The translations under genes and the position numbers were made by a program. Shown one piece after another: positions 32,474 to 45,364 of a DNA stretch of 64,000 nucleotides. The notes below the pieces were generated by a model. It worked only from the letters and a program-made list of their open reading frames with translations. It was not told the origin of the DNA and did no database searches. Within the stretch, counting starts at the first letter, position 1. Every line of letters starts with the position of its first letter. The DNA comes from Scolanthus callimorphus. Lineage: Eukaryota; Cnidaria; Anthozoa; Actiniaria; Edwardsiidae. The stretch lies in assembly GCA_033964015.1 (NCBI GenBank), contig CM066924.1, positions 2,046,001 to 2,110,000 on the forward strand. The letters run 5' to 3'.

Positions 32474-35400
32474 CTGAAAGGTAGAATAATAGAGGCATCA
32501 TTTATCTGCTAAACGAAGCTAGAATCACAATTGAACTAGTTCTATATTGAGCCTTTTTAAAACCTTTTTAAACCTTTTAAACCTTTTTAATACCTTTAAA
32601 TGGTATAATTGTCACTAGCGAGCTAATCCGGCAATGAGGGCCAACAGTGGGACATGCACCGAGGTAACAAATAGCAACAATACACATTTGAGCAAACAAA
32701 GAAAACAGTTTATAATTTCCAGAAATGAATAGATTTCAGTGGCCTTAAACCCCATTTGAAACTAGTTAAAAGGTGGTTTAATTAAACTTGTTTAAATCAT
32801 TATCTACCATAAGAGAACACTGTTCCTACTGAATAGACCGTGCTGTACATCAAGGAAATTTCTGCAGAAACTCATCTATGGGAAAATGTGAATTTCCCAA
32901 GGCACACGCATGGGAAGTGTTCGGAATTCACATGGGTAGCGATTCTTATACCATGGGTGTTGATGGGTTGCCTGTGTAATCTTAGGCATGCGCATTAGTG
33001 ATAAGTTGCACGTGTAGTTTCCGAGTGTATGGACGCCATGTTTGTATTATCCAAGCAAAAGTAAAAGAGTAAAATCGGCACGTTATCAACAATGGGAAAT
33101 TCAGCTTTTCATGGATGGACTTCAGCAGAAATTCCCTGGCAATGTTAATAAGTGATCATTTAGTTAGTAAGAGTTAATCGCAGAATTAATCGCAGTAAGT
33201 TCAGCCGTCCCTTCGCTCTACATTGAGTAGATCGTACCTCCTATGTGACAGGAGACCTCTTAGTGGAGTTGGAAACGTTTAAGGTGACTCATTCGAAATT
33301 CAAAATGCACCCAACTGTGTCTAGAGCGCAAATCTGCGTCGTCAAACTAACGGCTATAACTTTTGTGTCTTTTCCTCTATTGTTATAATTAATCCTACTT
33401 TAATGATGTATAAATATGCTACTGGGAACCGATTTTCTTGAAAACATTTTTAGAAGTCACAATCTAAATTTTTGTGAGGCCCTAATTTCATATTCCGGTC
33501 GTACTAGAAAAAAAAATTGCCGGTTTTTTTGGCTGAAATTCCAGGAATCGATTCCAGTTGTAGTGATCTCAAATCAAGCGAAGTTACAGAAAATTCGTCG
33601 GAACAGAAACGCGGTAATCAAAATACCGTCAGTTATGGTCAACTATTGCCAAATTAGAACGCTGATTCTGCTTGGCTTGAATTGAATTTTAATAGTGCTC
33701 CGAAAATTCATTATTTTGGGCTCTTCCGCCGGCACTATGTTGTATAGTAATGTATTAAACTTTACCGAAGGTCAGATTGTAAATACCATGAAATACTAAA
33801 ATGTTCGAACATTATCTACCGAGGAATGAAATTGTGAAAGCGCAATGAATTTATTACAAGAATGTCGAGTTAAAATGTGTTGTTATTACGTATTATTTCT
33901 TGCTAAGATGTATATAGACGAGAAACTCGTGGCATTGGTAATACTTAGTAAGCAAGTTTGAACATCATGCGTGCTTATTTGATATAGAAGAAAATTGTTA
34001 AAGTTACGGCGGTCGCCCTCTGGTCATGCACGCAGATTTTAAGCTGTCTTATTTATGAATGGTAATGAAATCTCGCATTTTGCCAGGGGGAACACAGAAG
34101 GCCAACTCTAATCATCGAACAAAGAAAACGTTAATCGTCGACTCTTTTTGTTCCATAGGGACTTATCAGACAATTGCTATTTTTGGAGCGTGACTGCTAT
34201 TGATTAGATTTGGCCTAATGAGCTCCCCCTGGAAAAACTTCAGATTTATAAACAAGAGAGCTTCAAATCTGCGTGCAAAACCAGAGGGCGAATGTCGTAA
34301 CTTTGTAATTTTCTTCTATACCAAATAAGCAAATATAATGGTCAAACCTGGTTACTAAGTTTTACCAATGCCACAAACTTCTCGTCTATATAAATTTTAG
34401 CAAGAAATAATACCTAGTAACGGCAAATTTTAATGCAACATTCTTGTAATAAATTCATTGGTCTTTCACAGTTTCTTTCCTCGGTAGATAATGTTCAAAC
34501 AGTTTAGTAGTTCATGGTATTTGAAATCGGACCCTCGATAAAGTTTAATGCATTACTATACAACATAGTGCCGGCGGAAGAGCCCAAATAATGACTTTTC
34601 GGAGCACTATTAAAATTCAATTCAAGCCAACCAGAATCAGCGTTCTATTTTGGCCACAGTTGACCATAACTGACGGTATTTTTATTACCGCGTTTCTGTT
34701 CCGACGAATTTTCTGTAACTTCGCTTGATTTGAGATCACTACAACTGGAATCGATTCCTGGAATTTCAGCCAAAAAAACCGGCAAATTTTTTTTCTAGTA
34801 CGACCGGAATATGAAATTAGGGCCTCACAAAAATTTTGATTGTGACTTCTAAAAATGTTTTCAAGAAGATCGGTTCCCAGTAGCATATTTATACATCATT
34901 AAAGTAGGATTTGAAAAAATAATTATAACAATAGAGGAAAAGACACAAAAGTTATAGCCGTTAGTTTGACGACGCAGATTTGCGCTCTAGACACAGTTGG
35001 GTGCATTTTGAATTTCGAATGAGTCACCTTAAAACCAGAATGACTCTTTGCTTGGCTGTGTTTAGAATAGATAATGGAAAAAATAACTCGTGGTGAAGTC
35101 AGAAAAGTAAGGTAATCGAGAGCAAGGGACGGCTGAAATTGGCACAATTTTCCTTATCTCGCCTTATATCTCGCCTATAAATTGGACCATTTTCGACCCC
35201 CATATCTCGCCTTATATCGGCTTGTCTTATCTCGCCCTATCTAGTATAAAGCCATAACCTCGCGGCGAGATAAGGTCCCAGAGTACGCCTTTAATACTTC
35301 CTACCTGTTATTGAGGGACTTCCACATGTCGACAGTAATTGCAAGGGTGGGATCATCACGTGGTGCATGCGTGGCCTTGATGTGTTCCACCAGCTGGAGA

Positions 35401-37049
35401 ACGCACTCGGGATCGGTCAACATCCTCTTGACTTGTCGCTGGACCAGTTTTAGCTTGTAAGGACTATTTAGAGAAATCACATTCAACAACAGGCTCGTAG
35501 CCAGCATGAGGTGAGCGAGGCATTCCCCTGAGAGCTTGTGTCAGCCGCCATTTTGACAGCATAGGCACTGCGTATTACACATGAATGTGTAAAACTAGCA
35601 TATGGCTAGACCTAGTGGAGTAGATGGATGCTCCTGTTTATGGCCTCCTGATTCTTCTACTTCTGTGCGTACGGCTAGGACCTAATGGAGTAGATGAAGG
35701 CTCCTGTTAATGGGCTCGTGTTTCGCCAAAATACTTACTTCAAAACCTTGGTCCCATCCCTGGTATGAATATTGATCCTCATCAGTACATTCTCTTCATT
35801 CAGCATCATCCTCCAGCTGAACTGATGCCCCTCAAGCGTCCAATTCACGTTGCCAGGATACATCCAATGGCGAAACGGGATTAGCAGTTGCGTAGCAACG
35901 TACAATATCAGGAACCATTTCATTGGCTTGGACATGTGCGTTGTGGCATTTGTAACCACTACCCGAGGGGGGGACGTATTTTGATGTACTTTATTATTAG
36001 AAGGCGCCGTTGGTGAAAATTTATTGGCAAACTCGTTGTTATTTTTCCGTAAAAAAATAGGAAAATATGCGCGAATTTTGCACACAAAATTTTCAACAGT
36101 TTCTGTTTCTAAAAATAGTACTGTTGAGCCCATCATGAGCCAAGGAAAAGTTCCTATTTTAAAGAGAAAATGATTCGAAATATGAAATCCGAAACTGAAT
36201 ATTATCCCAGTGGACGAAGTGTTGAAGAAATAAGAAAGAAACCTACAAATAAATCGAATACCAAGCCTCCCCAACTGAAAAAATAACCTACGAAACTTTG
36301 CGCCGTCTCAGGTTGAAAAAATATTTCAGCCGCTTTTTTCATAAAAGGGAAATTCTTCGAACCCCAACCCCAAGTTCTCATTGGTTCTCCTCGTAAGGCC
36401 CAATCGTAATTTATTTTTGCTAAACCTGCGTAGAAATACACAACAAAGAGCTGGAAGCGAAAATTAGAAGTTGCCAGTTTGGAACTTTGGAATTGACATC
36501 TGCTCGTTGAGCTTTCGTCTTGGAACTGAAAAAGCCAAGAAAAATGCGATCTACTGAAAGCCTTTTGTTTGCATCGGTGAGAAAAAAGAATAAAGCTAGT
36601 TGACAGTAGAGATAGTAATGATTGTTGTATCGGGTTTTCTCGATGACGTTTTGATAAGTGTACGTAAGAAGAAAGACGAAACAAGATAACCGATAACAAA
36701 AACCGAGGCCGATAAAAAATGCTGAGACACAACAGGTCATGTAAATTTTATTTAAAACCGGAATTGAGAATTTGGGGATTGATCGTGAAAACCAGAATGG
36801 GAAATTGACTTCGGCGTGGTCGAAATACAAGTCGACGGCTTTACGACGGTAAATGGATACATAAATATGATAGCACATTATAAAACCATAGATAGATCGG
36901 AAGATTGCCAGGTTCAAGCCGTTGATATCTTGGTTGATGTAATTGTAAAAGGAGAGTGGATGGTGTCGTTTGGGTATTTTGATAATATGGCCATCATCGT
37001 CGATGGAATCTCTAGGAATCCTGTTGACAATACATTCATAGCTTAGCAT
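32024..37049 (-). CDS. GGCX: Vitamin K-dependent gamma-glutamyl carboxylase (broken by two frameshifts, 3' end missing)
   Basis: Integral ER-membrane enzyme that carboxylates Glu to Gla in secreted proteins using reduced vitamin K. Recognised exons: 35739-37049, 35305-35463, 32024-32473, with fitting phases (2, 2, 2). The first holds the HTTM membrane domain: 'YNNHYYLYCQLA' keeps the conserved His (H144, His160 in human), and 'VVYFYAGLAKINYDW' keeps the catalytic-base Lys (human Lys218) although the Lys before it is Ala. Later exons give the lumenal part ('VDMWKSLNN', 'RPQQRY', then the jelly-roll-like end). Near 36456 and near 36205 the frame shifts by one base, each time as if a single base were absent; the protein alignment to human is gap-free across both points. 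Either assembly errors or a decaying gene. The final exon encoding the C-terminus was not found. ATG 37049 is followed by a plausible cytosolic N-terminus. Confidence 0.85.
32852..33140. mobile_element. TIR element 'ggaaatttctgcagaaa', copy 1
   Basis: 'caaggaaatttctgcagaaa' left and 'cagcagaaattccctggc' right; internal inverted 'gggaagtgttcgga'. Related sequence at 43536-43620 and inside 57780-58058. Confidence 0.65.
33283..35028. mobile_element. 1.75 kb near-perfect inverted repeat with TTAA borders
   Basis: Two arms of about 810 bp (33283-34092 and 34220-35028) are almost identical inverses around a ~125-bp centre. Ends are 'ggtgactcattcgaaattca' and its inverse, and TTAA lies immediately outside both (33279-33282, 35029-35032). 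TTAA duplications are the hallmark of piggyBac- and Kolobok-type elements. Mirror-image 89-codon frames on the arms (33416-33685 plus, 34617-34886 minus) follow from the symmetry. In GGCX intron 2. Confidence 0.85.
35305..35463 (-). CDS. GGCX: GGCX exon 2
   Basis: Acceptor CTAAATAG, donor GTAGGA. Joins as 'GTKVLNPYKLKLVQ', matching the human LNP segment, and ends 'VDMWKSLNN(R)' matching human FDIWVSINDR. Confidence 0.85.
35739..37049 (-). CDS. GGCX: GGCX exon 1 (transmembrane domain, two frameshifts)
   Basis: Read in three frames: 37049 to about 36456, about 36456 to 36205, then to 35739 (donor GTAAGT). Frame 1 would stop at 36420 and frame 2 at 36202. Several hydrophobic segments. Confidence 0.85.
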
Positions 37050-37079
37050 ACTGTGTCAATAGCTCATTTCTTCCTCTCC

Positions 37080-37475
37080 AATAGACCTCCTCGGCTTGGG
37101 CGTAATGTTTTGCCCATTTCAGATCACGTGGCATTCCCTTGAGTACTCTCTCTTTAGTTGGAATGCTTGGCCATATTCATATATCCTTCGGTGGGTAGCA
37201 GAAAAACAAAGCAAGAATACTCATGGGAATGCCACGTGATCTGAAATGGGAAAACATTACACCCAAGCCGAGGAGGTCTATAGACCACCTCCTCAGCAAA
37301 ATGTTTCCCATTTCAGAACACGTGGCATTCATTTCAAAATCTCTCTTTGGGTTGCTTCCATATTCATATATCCTTCGGTGCGTAGCAGAAAAACAAAGAA
37401 AGAATACTCATATCATGGGAATGCCACGATCCGAAATGGGAAAACGTTACGCCCAAGCCGAGGAGGTCTATTAGC
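37080..37475. mobile_element. Two head-to-tail copies of a 'gacctcctcggcttggg' TIR element
   Basis: Each copy begins with 'atagac(ca)cctcctcggc' and 'cccatttcaga' and ends with the inverse 'tctgaaatggg' and 'gccgaggaggtctat': 37080-37282 and 37283-37475. Further copies at 54481-55015 (interrupted) and 60085-60200. Confidence 0.8.
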
Positions 37476-37839
37476 CAATCACAACGCTTTGTGTTGTATC
37501 GCCGCGAATTTCAAACAGTTTAGTATGAAAAGCCTTTCCATACTCTAAAAGAAACTTGACTTATGTCAAATGTAAACTGGGAATGACTTGTACAGAAACG
37601 TGATTTATTCTGCATTTTGCTTCCCAAAACTGCGATAATTCGGGTCTCACTCGCTGGACCTCGAAACGTTTCGCTTTGACAAAAAAAACAATGCTTTGCA
37701 CACCGTGAGGTGAGATGAACTGGTTGTCAATGCTAAGGATAGATATCGTGTGCTGTTTCACTCATCAAAAAGATCAGCCGATTTACATGATTTATACACG
37801 ACCAGAATCGTCATTCCTATTCTCGTACCCAGAGCAACC

Positions 37840-38420
37840 CCACTTGTCACCTCGCGGGGGAGGCTCTGGTGGCGGCCATTTGAGGGACTTCGCTGATTGG
37901 CTGATTTTGAGCGGTGAGGCATGCGCAGACAGTTCGTTCCCTTAGTGGCTCTAAATCAAATCTCGCGCATGTGTCAGTGGGTGTCACCAGGGACTCTCGC
38001 AACATTCTCGTAGCCAGAGCTCCCCGGCTCGTCACCTCGCATTGGGAGGCTGGTGACAGCCATCGAGAGTATTGGCTGATTTTGAACGTTGGGCCATGTG
38101 CAGCCCCATTCTCGTACCCAGAGCTCCCCGACTCGTCTGGCTCGCAGGCCGGAGGCTCTGGGGACATCCATTTGAGAGCCGTCGCTGATTGGCTGATTTG
38201 AGCGTTGGAGCATGCGCTAAAAGATCTTTTCTCAGGGGCTCTGTATTAAATCTCGCGCATGCGTCAATGGCTGTCACCAGAGCCTCCCCCGCGAGGTGAC
38301 GAGCCGGGGAGCTCCGGGTAAGAGAATGGTGCAGCCCTCCCTCGGCGCGGCTCTGTATCAAATCTCGCGCATGCGACTGTGGCTGTCATCACAACCTCTC
38401 TCGCGAGTTGGGGAGGTCTG
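37840..38420. repeat. Tandem array of ~100-bp units
   Basis: Repeated 'ctcgtacccagagctccccg', 'tcacctcgcgggggaggctc' and 'aaatctcgcgcatgcg' words in both orientations; a single related piece is at 50205-50300. Confidence 0.75.
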
Positions 38421-38439
38421 AGTGCGAGAATTCTCAATC

Positions 38440-38690
38440 ACTAGCTAGTCTATTCAAATCACACTAGTGGTCTATTGTCAATGCTGCGTTCTGATTTGTT
38501 GAGCTACTAGTAGGCTATGGCGAAAAGTGTCAGATCGATTTGAAAAGCCAGAATTTGGAAAATGACCAGACTAGAACGTTTTTGGCTATACAAATTGTCC
38601 TACTAGAATAAGTGTGATTGACTTAACTCTGCTCTGCTATTGACACAGACCCCATTTGTGTTCGAGGTATAATTGTTAATCAGATTGCAG
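38440..38690. repeat. Dispersed repeat related to 19010-19200
   Basis: 'aacgtttttggctatacaaa' and 'gagctactagtaggctat' occur here in the orientation opposite to the copy at 19010-19200. Confidence 0.6.
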
Positions 38691-41600
38691 AAGTAGTCTA
38701 TTTTCCCAAAGGGAGGTGTACTATATCGAGAGTGCACAGACAGTGACTACATTCAGGCTACACAATGAGTGTTGAGGAAATTTACAAGAAAAGTCGTACC
38801 TTTGTTCATGAACTCTCTTTCGAAGCTCAGTACCCATCGCCTATCTGAAAACTAAAGACGCATATAGTATATTATCAAAGAGCGTGTTATAACAGCATCT
38901 AGCTTGAAAATCGTATATAGATCATTATATCAGTGCATGATGGCCATTTAACCAAATGATCCAATCTGAATAGCACACAGGGGCAGCGTGCAGTCCAAAG
39001 GGGATTGCTGTTATACATAAAAAAGGGTTCATACAGCTAACGAATAGCATTAGACAATCAATAAAGCGGAATCAAAATACATTTTACCCGTATCTGCTCG
39101 TGCGTGCCGACGCCCAATTTCCATTAGGAGTTTCATTTTGTTGGACTCTACAGGCCAATATCGAATATTTATTTTTAAATGATTGCACCTTATATAAAAA
39201 GATACGTATCTGTACCAGTGGTATTTTCTGTACCGTGGTATTTTCTCCTCCACCCCCTTCTCCGACATAAATAATGACCGGTCCTAAGGTCCCCGAGTAG
39301 GCCTAAATTGAATCCATGAAATGGATTTCTGTTGAAGCTTGCACTAATGCATTGTTCTGCAGTCTAAAGGTGAAATTATGGTTAAAAACTTTATATACCA
39401 GGGGTTTGTGTATTCTGGTGTCTAGAACAGTTAGATACAAACTGGATACAAGTCTTTTCGCTTGTTATCGAGCTGATGGAATCGGATTGCTAATTAGCTA
39501 GTTGCTTTAATTCGTACGAGGCTGAAACATTCCTATTAAATGCAAATCTAGCTATATGATGCAAGTTGTATTATGCGAAGTAAATGATCTAAGGAATCTA
39601 AGGATGACATAAGGACTGACTCTTGTTCCAAAAAAAACTGTTCCGTATTACAACATTTTGTCGAAACCGAAACCATGGCATCCTCTTACCCGCTTCTCCT
39701 GCTTGTAGCGATGACCCAAGACTACACTCTGTGCTTCCACACCCCAAGTAGCAAAAAACCTTCCTGACTCAAAGCAGTCTATATCAAGATTATCTTGCAA
39801 GTTAATTAAATAAGACGAAAGCATGCATAGAATGTATCGATATTGGAAGTATAGCGTGTGTGTGTAAATATAAGGACCTTGATATTTAACTTCCTCGACT
39901 CTCGAATACGCTCATTCAACCAGTCTATTCAACTAATATAGCAATAAACAAGTTTGATAGAGTGGTTTTCATCGGACTGTAAAACAAAAAGTCAGTGTTT
40001 AATAGTCTTCTAGTCATAATTAAAAGGGAGAATATAATAAGCATGACATAGTGTACAGCAGTGCATATTTTGTTAGTATCTATTTCATAGTCGGATGAAA
40101 ACTACTCAACTGTGGTCATTGGCATTTTAGAGGCTTCAAACCCAACACCTATAGCCAGTGCTAATGGGTTTGAAATTAATAGCTTATTTGTAGCTCGACT
40201 AATCAGAATGCAGCATCGTAATAGACTACACGAGTTCTCTATTTTGACTCATAGAAAACAAGAACAAGATGTTAAATGTTTTAGTAAAAAAACACTAGCA
40301 TACCACCGTCGATTTTTTGCTACCATATTTCTTTTCATGGCTTTAAAATATTTTTCGATAGCGTTTTTCCCTTCTCATTATCTATATTACGTGTTAGTAG
40401 AAACCCACTCGCATACTATCACGAATCCTGCAATCTGATTGGCTCCGCTACTCACTAACTATCACGTAATAGATAGTAACGAAATCGCTAGCGTAAAACT
40501 TAAACCATGAAAATAAATACGTTTAAGCAAAAAATCGAAGGTAGTATGCTAGTGGGTTTCTGCTAAAACAGTTAGACTACTCGTTCTCGTTTTCTGAGTC
40601 AAATAGTCAACTCGGCGCTTCGCGCCTCGTTAACTATCTATTGACTCATAGAAAACTCGAACTCGTAGTCTAACTTGTAAATAGATTGTGGGTAACGGAG
40701 CCAATCATCCATCGATGTTTCCTAGTTTAGCTACTCGGGAAAACATGCAGGGCACAAATGTTGCGCGTGTGTCCTAGTTTAGCCGTACTTAAATCTGAAG
40801 CACTGGAATCATGTAAACAAAATCAAAGCAATGCATTATTTTTACACGTGTAAAATTGGTTTTTGGTCCGACTGCCTTTGCCTATAATATATGGCGAATT
40901 CTTCCATTCCTCTTTGCTATCTTCGAAAAGGGAATATAAAACCAAAGTCAATCTGACACCCTGTTATTGTACTATCTCTTTGTTCAGTTTTTCTGTGGAA
41001 TCCTTTTGTCTGTGCACTGTCACGGTACATGAGTACCAAAATCCAGCCAATAAGATGCAAGTGTACTTTCACCTACGCACATTATATGAGCTTGAAACAA
41101 AAGATTGTGCACTCTCAATGTCACGTGATAGCCCCTCTGAACATCCAGCCAACGCTCCTTTGAAGCTTGTCGGGCTTCCTAACCATTCCCCTCTACAAAC
41201 CATTCCCCTCTATGATAAAACATACAGAATACTGAGAATATAAAACATGTCCTAGCATAAATATATCAACTTTATTTCTAGCAACATCATTATATAGAAA
41301 GACACGTCATGAACGCTTGTATACACAGTTCTTTCTTTAACTTATTTTAATATTTTAATACTTGAAGATAGATCTGCTTGTTTCGTCGACTGTGTTAGTA
41401 GCTGTTTATTTGGTTTCGCTATAAAATAGGCACCACGAAATAAGAGCTGTTTTACAGTAATTCTTATCTAAATATCTGTCTCCGGATTCTGAAAATGAAG
41501 CCCGCAAAATATTATTGGACTTAGAAAAAGGGGGAACTCACCCCCAAGTAGGGGACCGGGGGGGATTTTGAGCATAAACGTGACGAAGGAGAGGAGGTTG

Positions 41601-42489
41601 GGGCTCCGACCGAGCTTCATATTGGGCAGGCGCAAAAAAAAACGTCCCCCCCCCCGTTGGGTCAATACGGAGCACGGAATCCCAGGGTGGGTGGTCAAAG
41701 AAAAGGTTGGAATTCCAGGGTGGGCACCCTTAAAATACGCAAATCCAGGGTGGGTAGCTGTGACTGGCTGTGACTGGGGGGGGGGGGGGGGGTGCTGCGA
41801 ATTGTTTTTGCGACTGCCTATATCAATATAAGTGGGGGTTTTCTATGTATGATATTCAAAACATTAGTTTTTGAATTTGAAAAATACTCAAAGCTGGAAG
41901 CTAGTATTTTGAACACCCCATAAATACTAGGTTCCTTACCCCAAAATGTTTTGTTAACAAATGCATCACCAAAACTTCCCTTGATCAGTCACTTCCACTT
42001 TTGCATACTTCAACTTCATCTCTTAGTTAGGTAACTGTTTAAAAATGAGTCAATTGGAAACCATCAATTTTTTCATCTCAATTTCGACTAACATCCACTG
42101 TGAACTGATGTTTTCACTTTTCTTCCTGGAAAACAAATACTGTTTGAAAAGTCATTATGCGGGGCCAGGATCTTTCTTGGTATATCTGTGATATCATTTC
42201 TTATTAACTGAGTACAAGGACCCTTTATTACATTTTCGTTTGCGTTAAACGAATGGTATAAAACGTATGCATTTGCTATAAATTTATTATAAGTTAAATG
42301 TTTTTTCTCTCGTCTATATTACTGCTTTTGTCTTCCTCAAAAGACGCAGGTACTAATCGGCATACGCTTCGTTTATAAACTCATTAGTTGTCTAGTCTGT
42401 ATTCGTGCGCTTGGCGCTTACTAGAAGAGTACATGACTCTATGATAAGTCTGCTAAGTAACACGCTGCATTGAGCGGCACTCGGTTTAC

Positions 42490-43225
42490 ACGGCGGTTTA
42501 CACTAGTGAAGTAAGCGGAGACGGAGAAGAGGACGGAGACTTTGACGTAAAGCTCTTGCGTTCGTGTGAAAATTCATTGACGAGACGGAAGTGTAAGGCC
42601 TACGGCAAACGCCGTGCCAGGGTCGCGCCGTTCCAATACAAAACAATAGAAAGTTCTTGATTATAAAGTAAAATGAAGCGGCTTCCTTTGAAAAAGGAAA
42701 GGTTCGACAGAAGAAGAGCGACGGCGTTTGCCGTAGGCCTAAGAGAACTGGCACCCAGTGTGTATCTTATCAGAGTCGAGCCATGATTAGTTAATCCGAT
42801 GTCTCCGCTTCCGTCAATTCAATTTTCAATGGAATGTAAGCGACAGATACGGTGAATGAGACGCAAAACCGGGTTTTCACTAGTGAAATAAGCGGAGACG
42901 GCGAAGAAGAGCTTACGTTTGTGTGGTAATCGTCATGACAGTAGCGACGTAAGCGTAAGCGGAGACGTAAGAAAGAGGAAACCTTCCGTTCTGCTTACTT
43001 CACGCTTACTTCTCCTCCTCCGTTCTTTGATTTTCACACGACCGCGAGCGTCCTTACGTCTCCGTCTCCTTCTCTGGTTATTTCACTAATGAAAGCCAGC
43101 TTAAGAAAAAATAAAACCTTCCGTTCTGCGTCCTTTACACTGACGTCTCCTTCTCCGCTTCCGTCATTGAATTTTCACACGAAAATAAGCGTCCTTCTAC
43201 CTCCGTCTCCACTTTCATCACTAGT
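42490..43225. mobile_element. Composite of 'agtaagcggagacgg' inverted-repeat elements
   Basis: 'cactagtgaagtaagcggag' near 42500 and 'cactagtgaaataagcggag' near 42878 pair with inverses such as 'cgtctccttctccgcttccg'. A perfect 20-bp pair 'aggcctacggcaaacgccgt' bounds 42594-42741. Confidence 0.6.
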
Positions 43226-43659
43226 GGAAAGCAGGCTTTTAAAACCACGCATATGGCGTTATGCTCCCTGGTTGAATTTATATATGTGATTCTGAACTCG
43301 AAATTTAAAGGAGGCTCTTTGAAATATCAACCGCGAATGTCAAAGACTTGAGTATCTGTGGGCTGACCAGAGATATAGTTTCGATATTCAAACAAATTTG
43401 GACTTGAACACTGGGAACATTAAAGGACAATCGAAGCCCGCTATGTATTATTAGATTATTATGTACCAAAAATACAGAATGGTATGCGTTTACTCCCCTT
43501 GTGTTTGTTGCTGTGTTTGTTGCTCTGACAAACACAGGAAATTTCTGCAGAAACATATTCATGGGAAAAGCCACGCAGAAACACACGGATGTCGAACACT
43601 TCCCATTCTTGTTTCCAGTCATGTTAGCATGCAAAAGCCGACAGCTCTTAGCAGCTCTT

Positions 43660-45252
43660 ATAGACTAGACGAACTTTCGGAAAATCGTACTTCATGAGGC
43701 ATTTTTTAGTAAAAGCTGGCAACAAGTGCCATCTTATGCAAAATTTTACGCTGAATCCGAATTTTTTTTGTTGCCAACGCCGATTTTGTATTTTAAGAGG
43801 TGAAATGACGTCATGATTGACAGCTGTCACGGCAAACCTCTACAATGAATTTTTCGCTGATTTGTCTTTTCAATTTTAACGGCCAGTGAAATTCAAATGG
43901 ATAAAGTGGCAATGCGGTATTCAAAAAAATGTATCTATAGTATGGGATAGGGTGCTTGATGGGCGTAGAACGTCATCCAAAATGGCGGATCCAAGATGGC
44001 CGCCGTGCCGCCATTTTGGATATCTGGCGATTGTTTGACGCCATCACGTTCAAAGGCTAAACTTAAAAAAATAAAAGACAAAAACTTAAACGATTTTGCA
44101 ATACATAAAAAATAGCAACAGGCGATTATGGTGGAAAGAGAATACTATTTAGGCAAATATATGATTGTCGTTAGGTGAATTTAGGTAGGAAGCGCAATCC
44201 ACAAAGTTAGTCGTTCCTACTGTAAAAGTTCTCACTTTGACTTTTGATTTCAAAGCCTATCACTGAGTCAAATACATCTACGACTATTGTTTTAAATGCA
44301 TGCAGAATATTCCTCTTACACGCACAGGAATAATAATAATAACAAAAAGCAAGGATAAAGGGGGAAAATCACTCTGACACTTTAGGGGTTGCTCCATCCC
44401 TTTCCGTATTTTTTTATAGCCTGGCGGTGGCAACTTTGAACGTATAAGCAAAAGTGGCGAATGTAAGACTTTAATTCGTCCTGGGAGTAGTTCCTCTCTA
44501 TGCCTGAAAGCCTTCTCCTATTCCAACCCCTTTCTTGTCTGAGGTTTCCTTTTGAGGTTTCCTGCCGGTCCTGAGGTCTCCGCGATTTTTCGATTATGCC
44601 ACGGGGGCAGCAGATTGCATGATCGTTGTGAACGAACTCTTGATATAAGAACTTCAAAGGCACAGTTTTGTTGCCGGGACCAAGGATGATCATAGAAAAA
44701 TGGGGATATCGTTTAGATCATAAAATCAAGCGGCGGTGAATGTGATTCACCTTTTTTATATTGATTTGCCTTTTACATATTTAATATGGCTTCATTCGAC
44801 CAGCAGCACTGCATTTCAGACTGTGATAACTTGAATTCACTGTCAGCTGTTTATTTCCATGCCTTTTTTGACTACCAGACTGATATTTTCTAAAAATCAA
44901 ATTTGACGATATGGCGGCCATCTTGGATACGCCATTTTGATTATCACAGCAGCGCCATATCCGAATAATACGACACTTTTTCGTATAGAACATTCTAAAC
45001 TATCCTGTTCAAGTTAAATATTCGTTCGAATTTGAAATATAGCGAAAAACTATTTTAAGGGATTCGCGAACAGCTGTCAATCATGATGACGTCATTTTCA
45101 CCCATTAAAACGCAAAATCAGGGATGGCAACAAGAAAATTCGGATTCAGCGTGAAAAATTACATAAGAAAACTCTTGTTGCCAGCTTTTACTAAAAAATG
45201 CCTCATGCGCCTTAAATATTGCACTTTTCTGATATTTCGTCTAGTCTATTAG
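43660..45252. mobile_element. 1.6 kb element with ~190-bp inverted ends
   Basis: 'tagactagacgaa...' with 'tttttagtaaaagctggcaa' at the left is inverted at the right ('ttgccagcttttactaaaaa'). Inside, 'aagatggccgcc' words are also inverted. Contains an unassigned 103-codon minus-strand frame (44382-44693). Confidence 0.7.
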
Positions 45253-45364
45253 GCGCGGAGCCGAGCCGATAGCTCTTAGGCGCAGAGCCGAGCCAACAGC
45301 TCTTAGGCGCATTTGATCATATACAAATGTTAATTTGCGCCTAATAAGTATTAAATTATCAGCA

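Noticed and set aside
33416..34886. Two near-identical 89-codon frames on opposite strands
   Set aside because: They are mirror images produced by the arms of the inverted repeat at 33283-35028; no family match.
36420..36520. A short intron in GGCX explaining the first frame change (an AG follows a pyrimidine-rich stretch)
   Set aside because: Removing an intron would delete conserved residues (VPNWQLL) that align without gaps to human GGCX.
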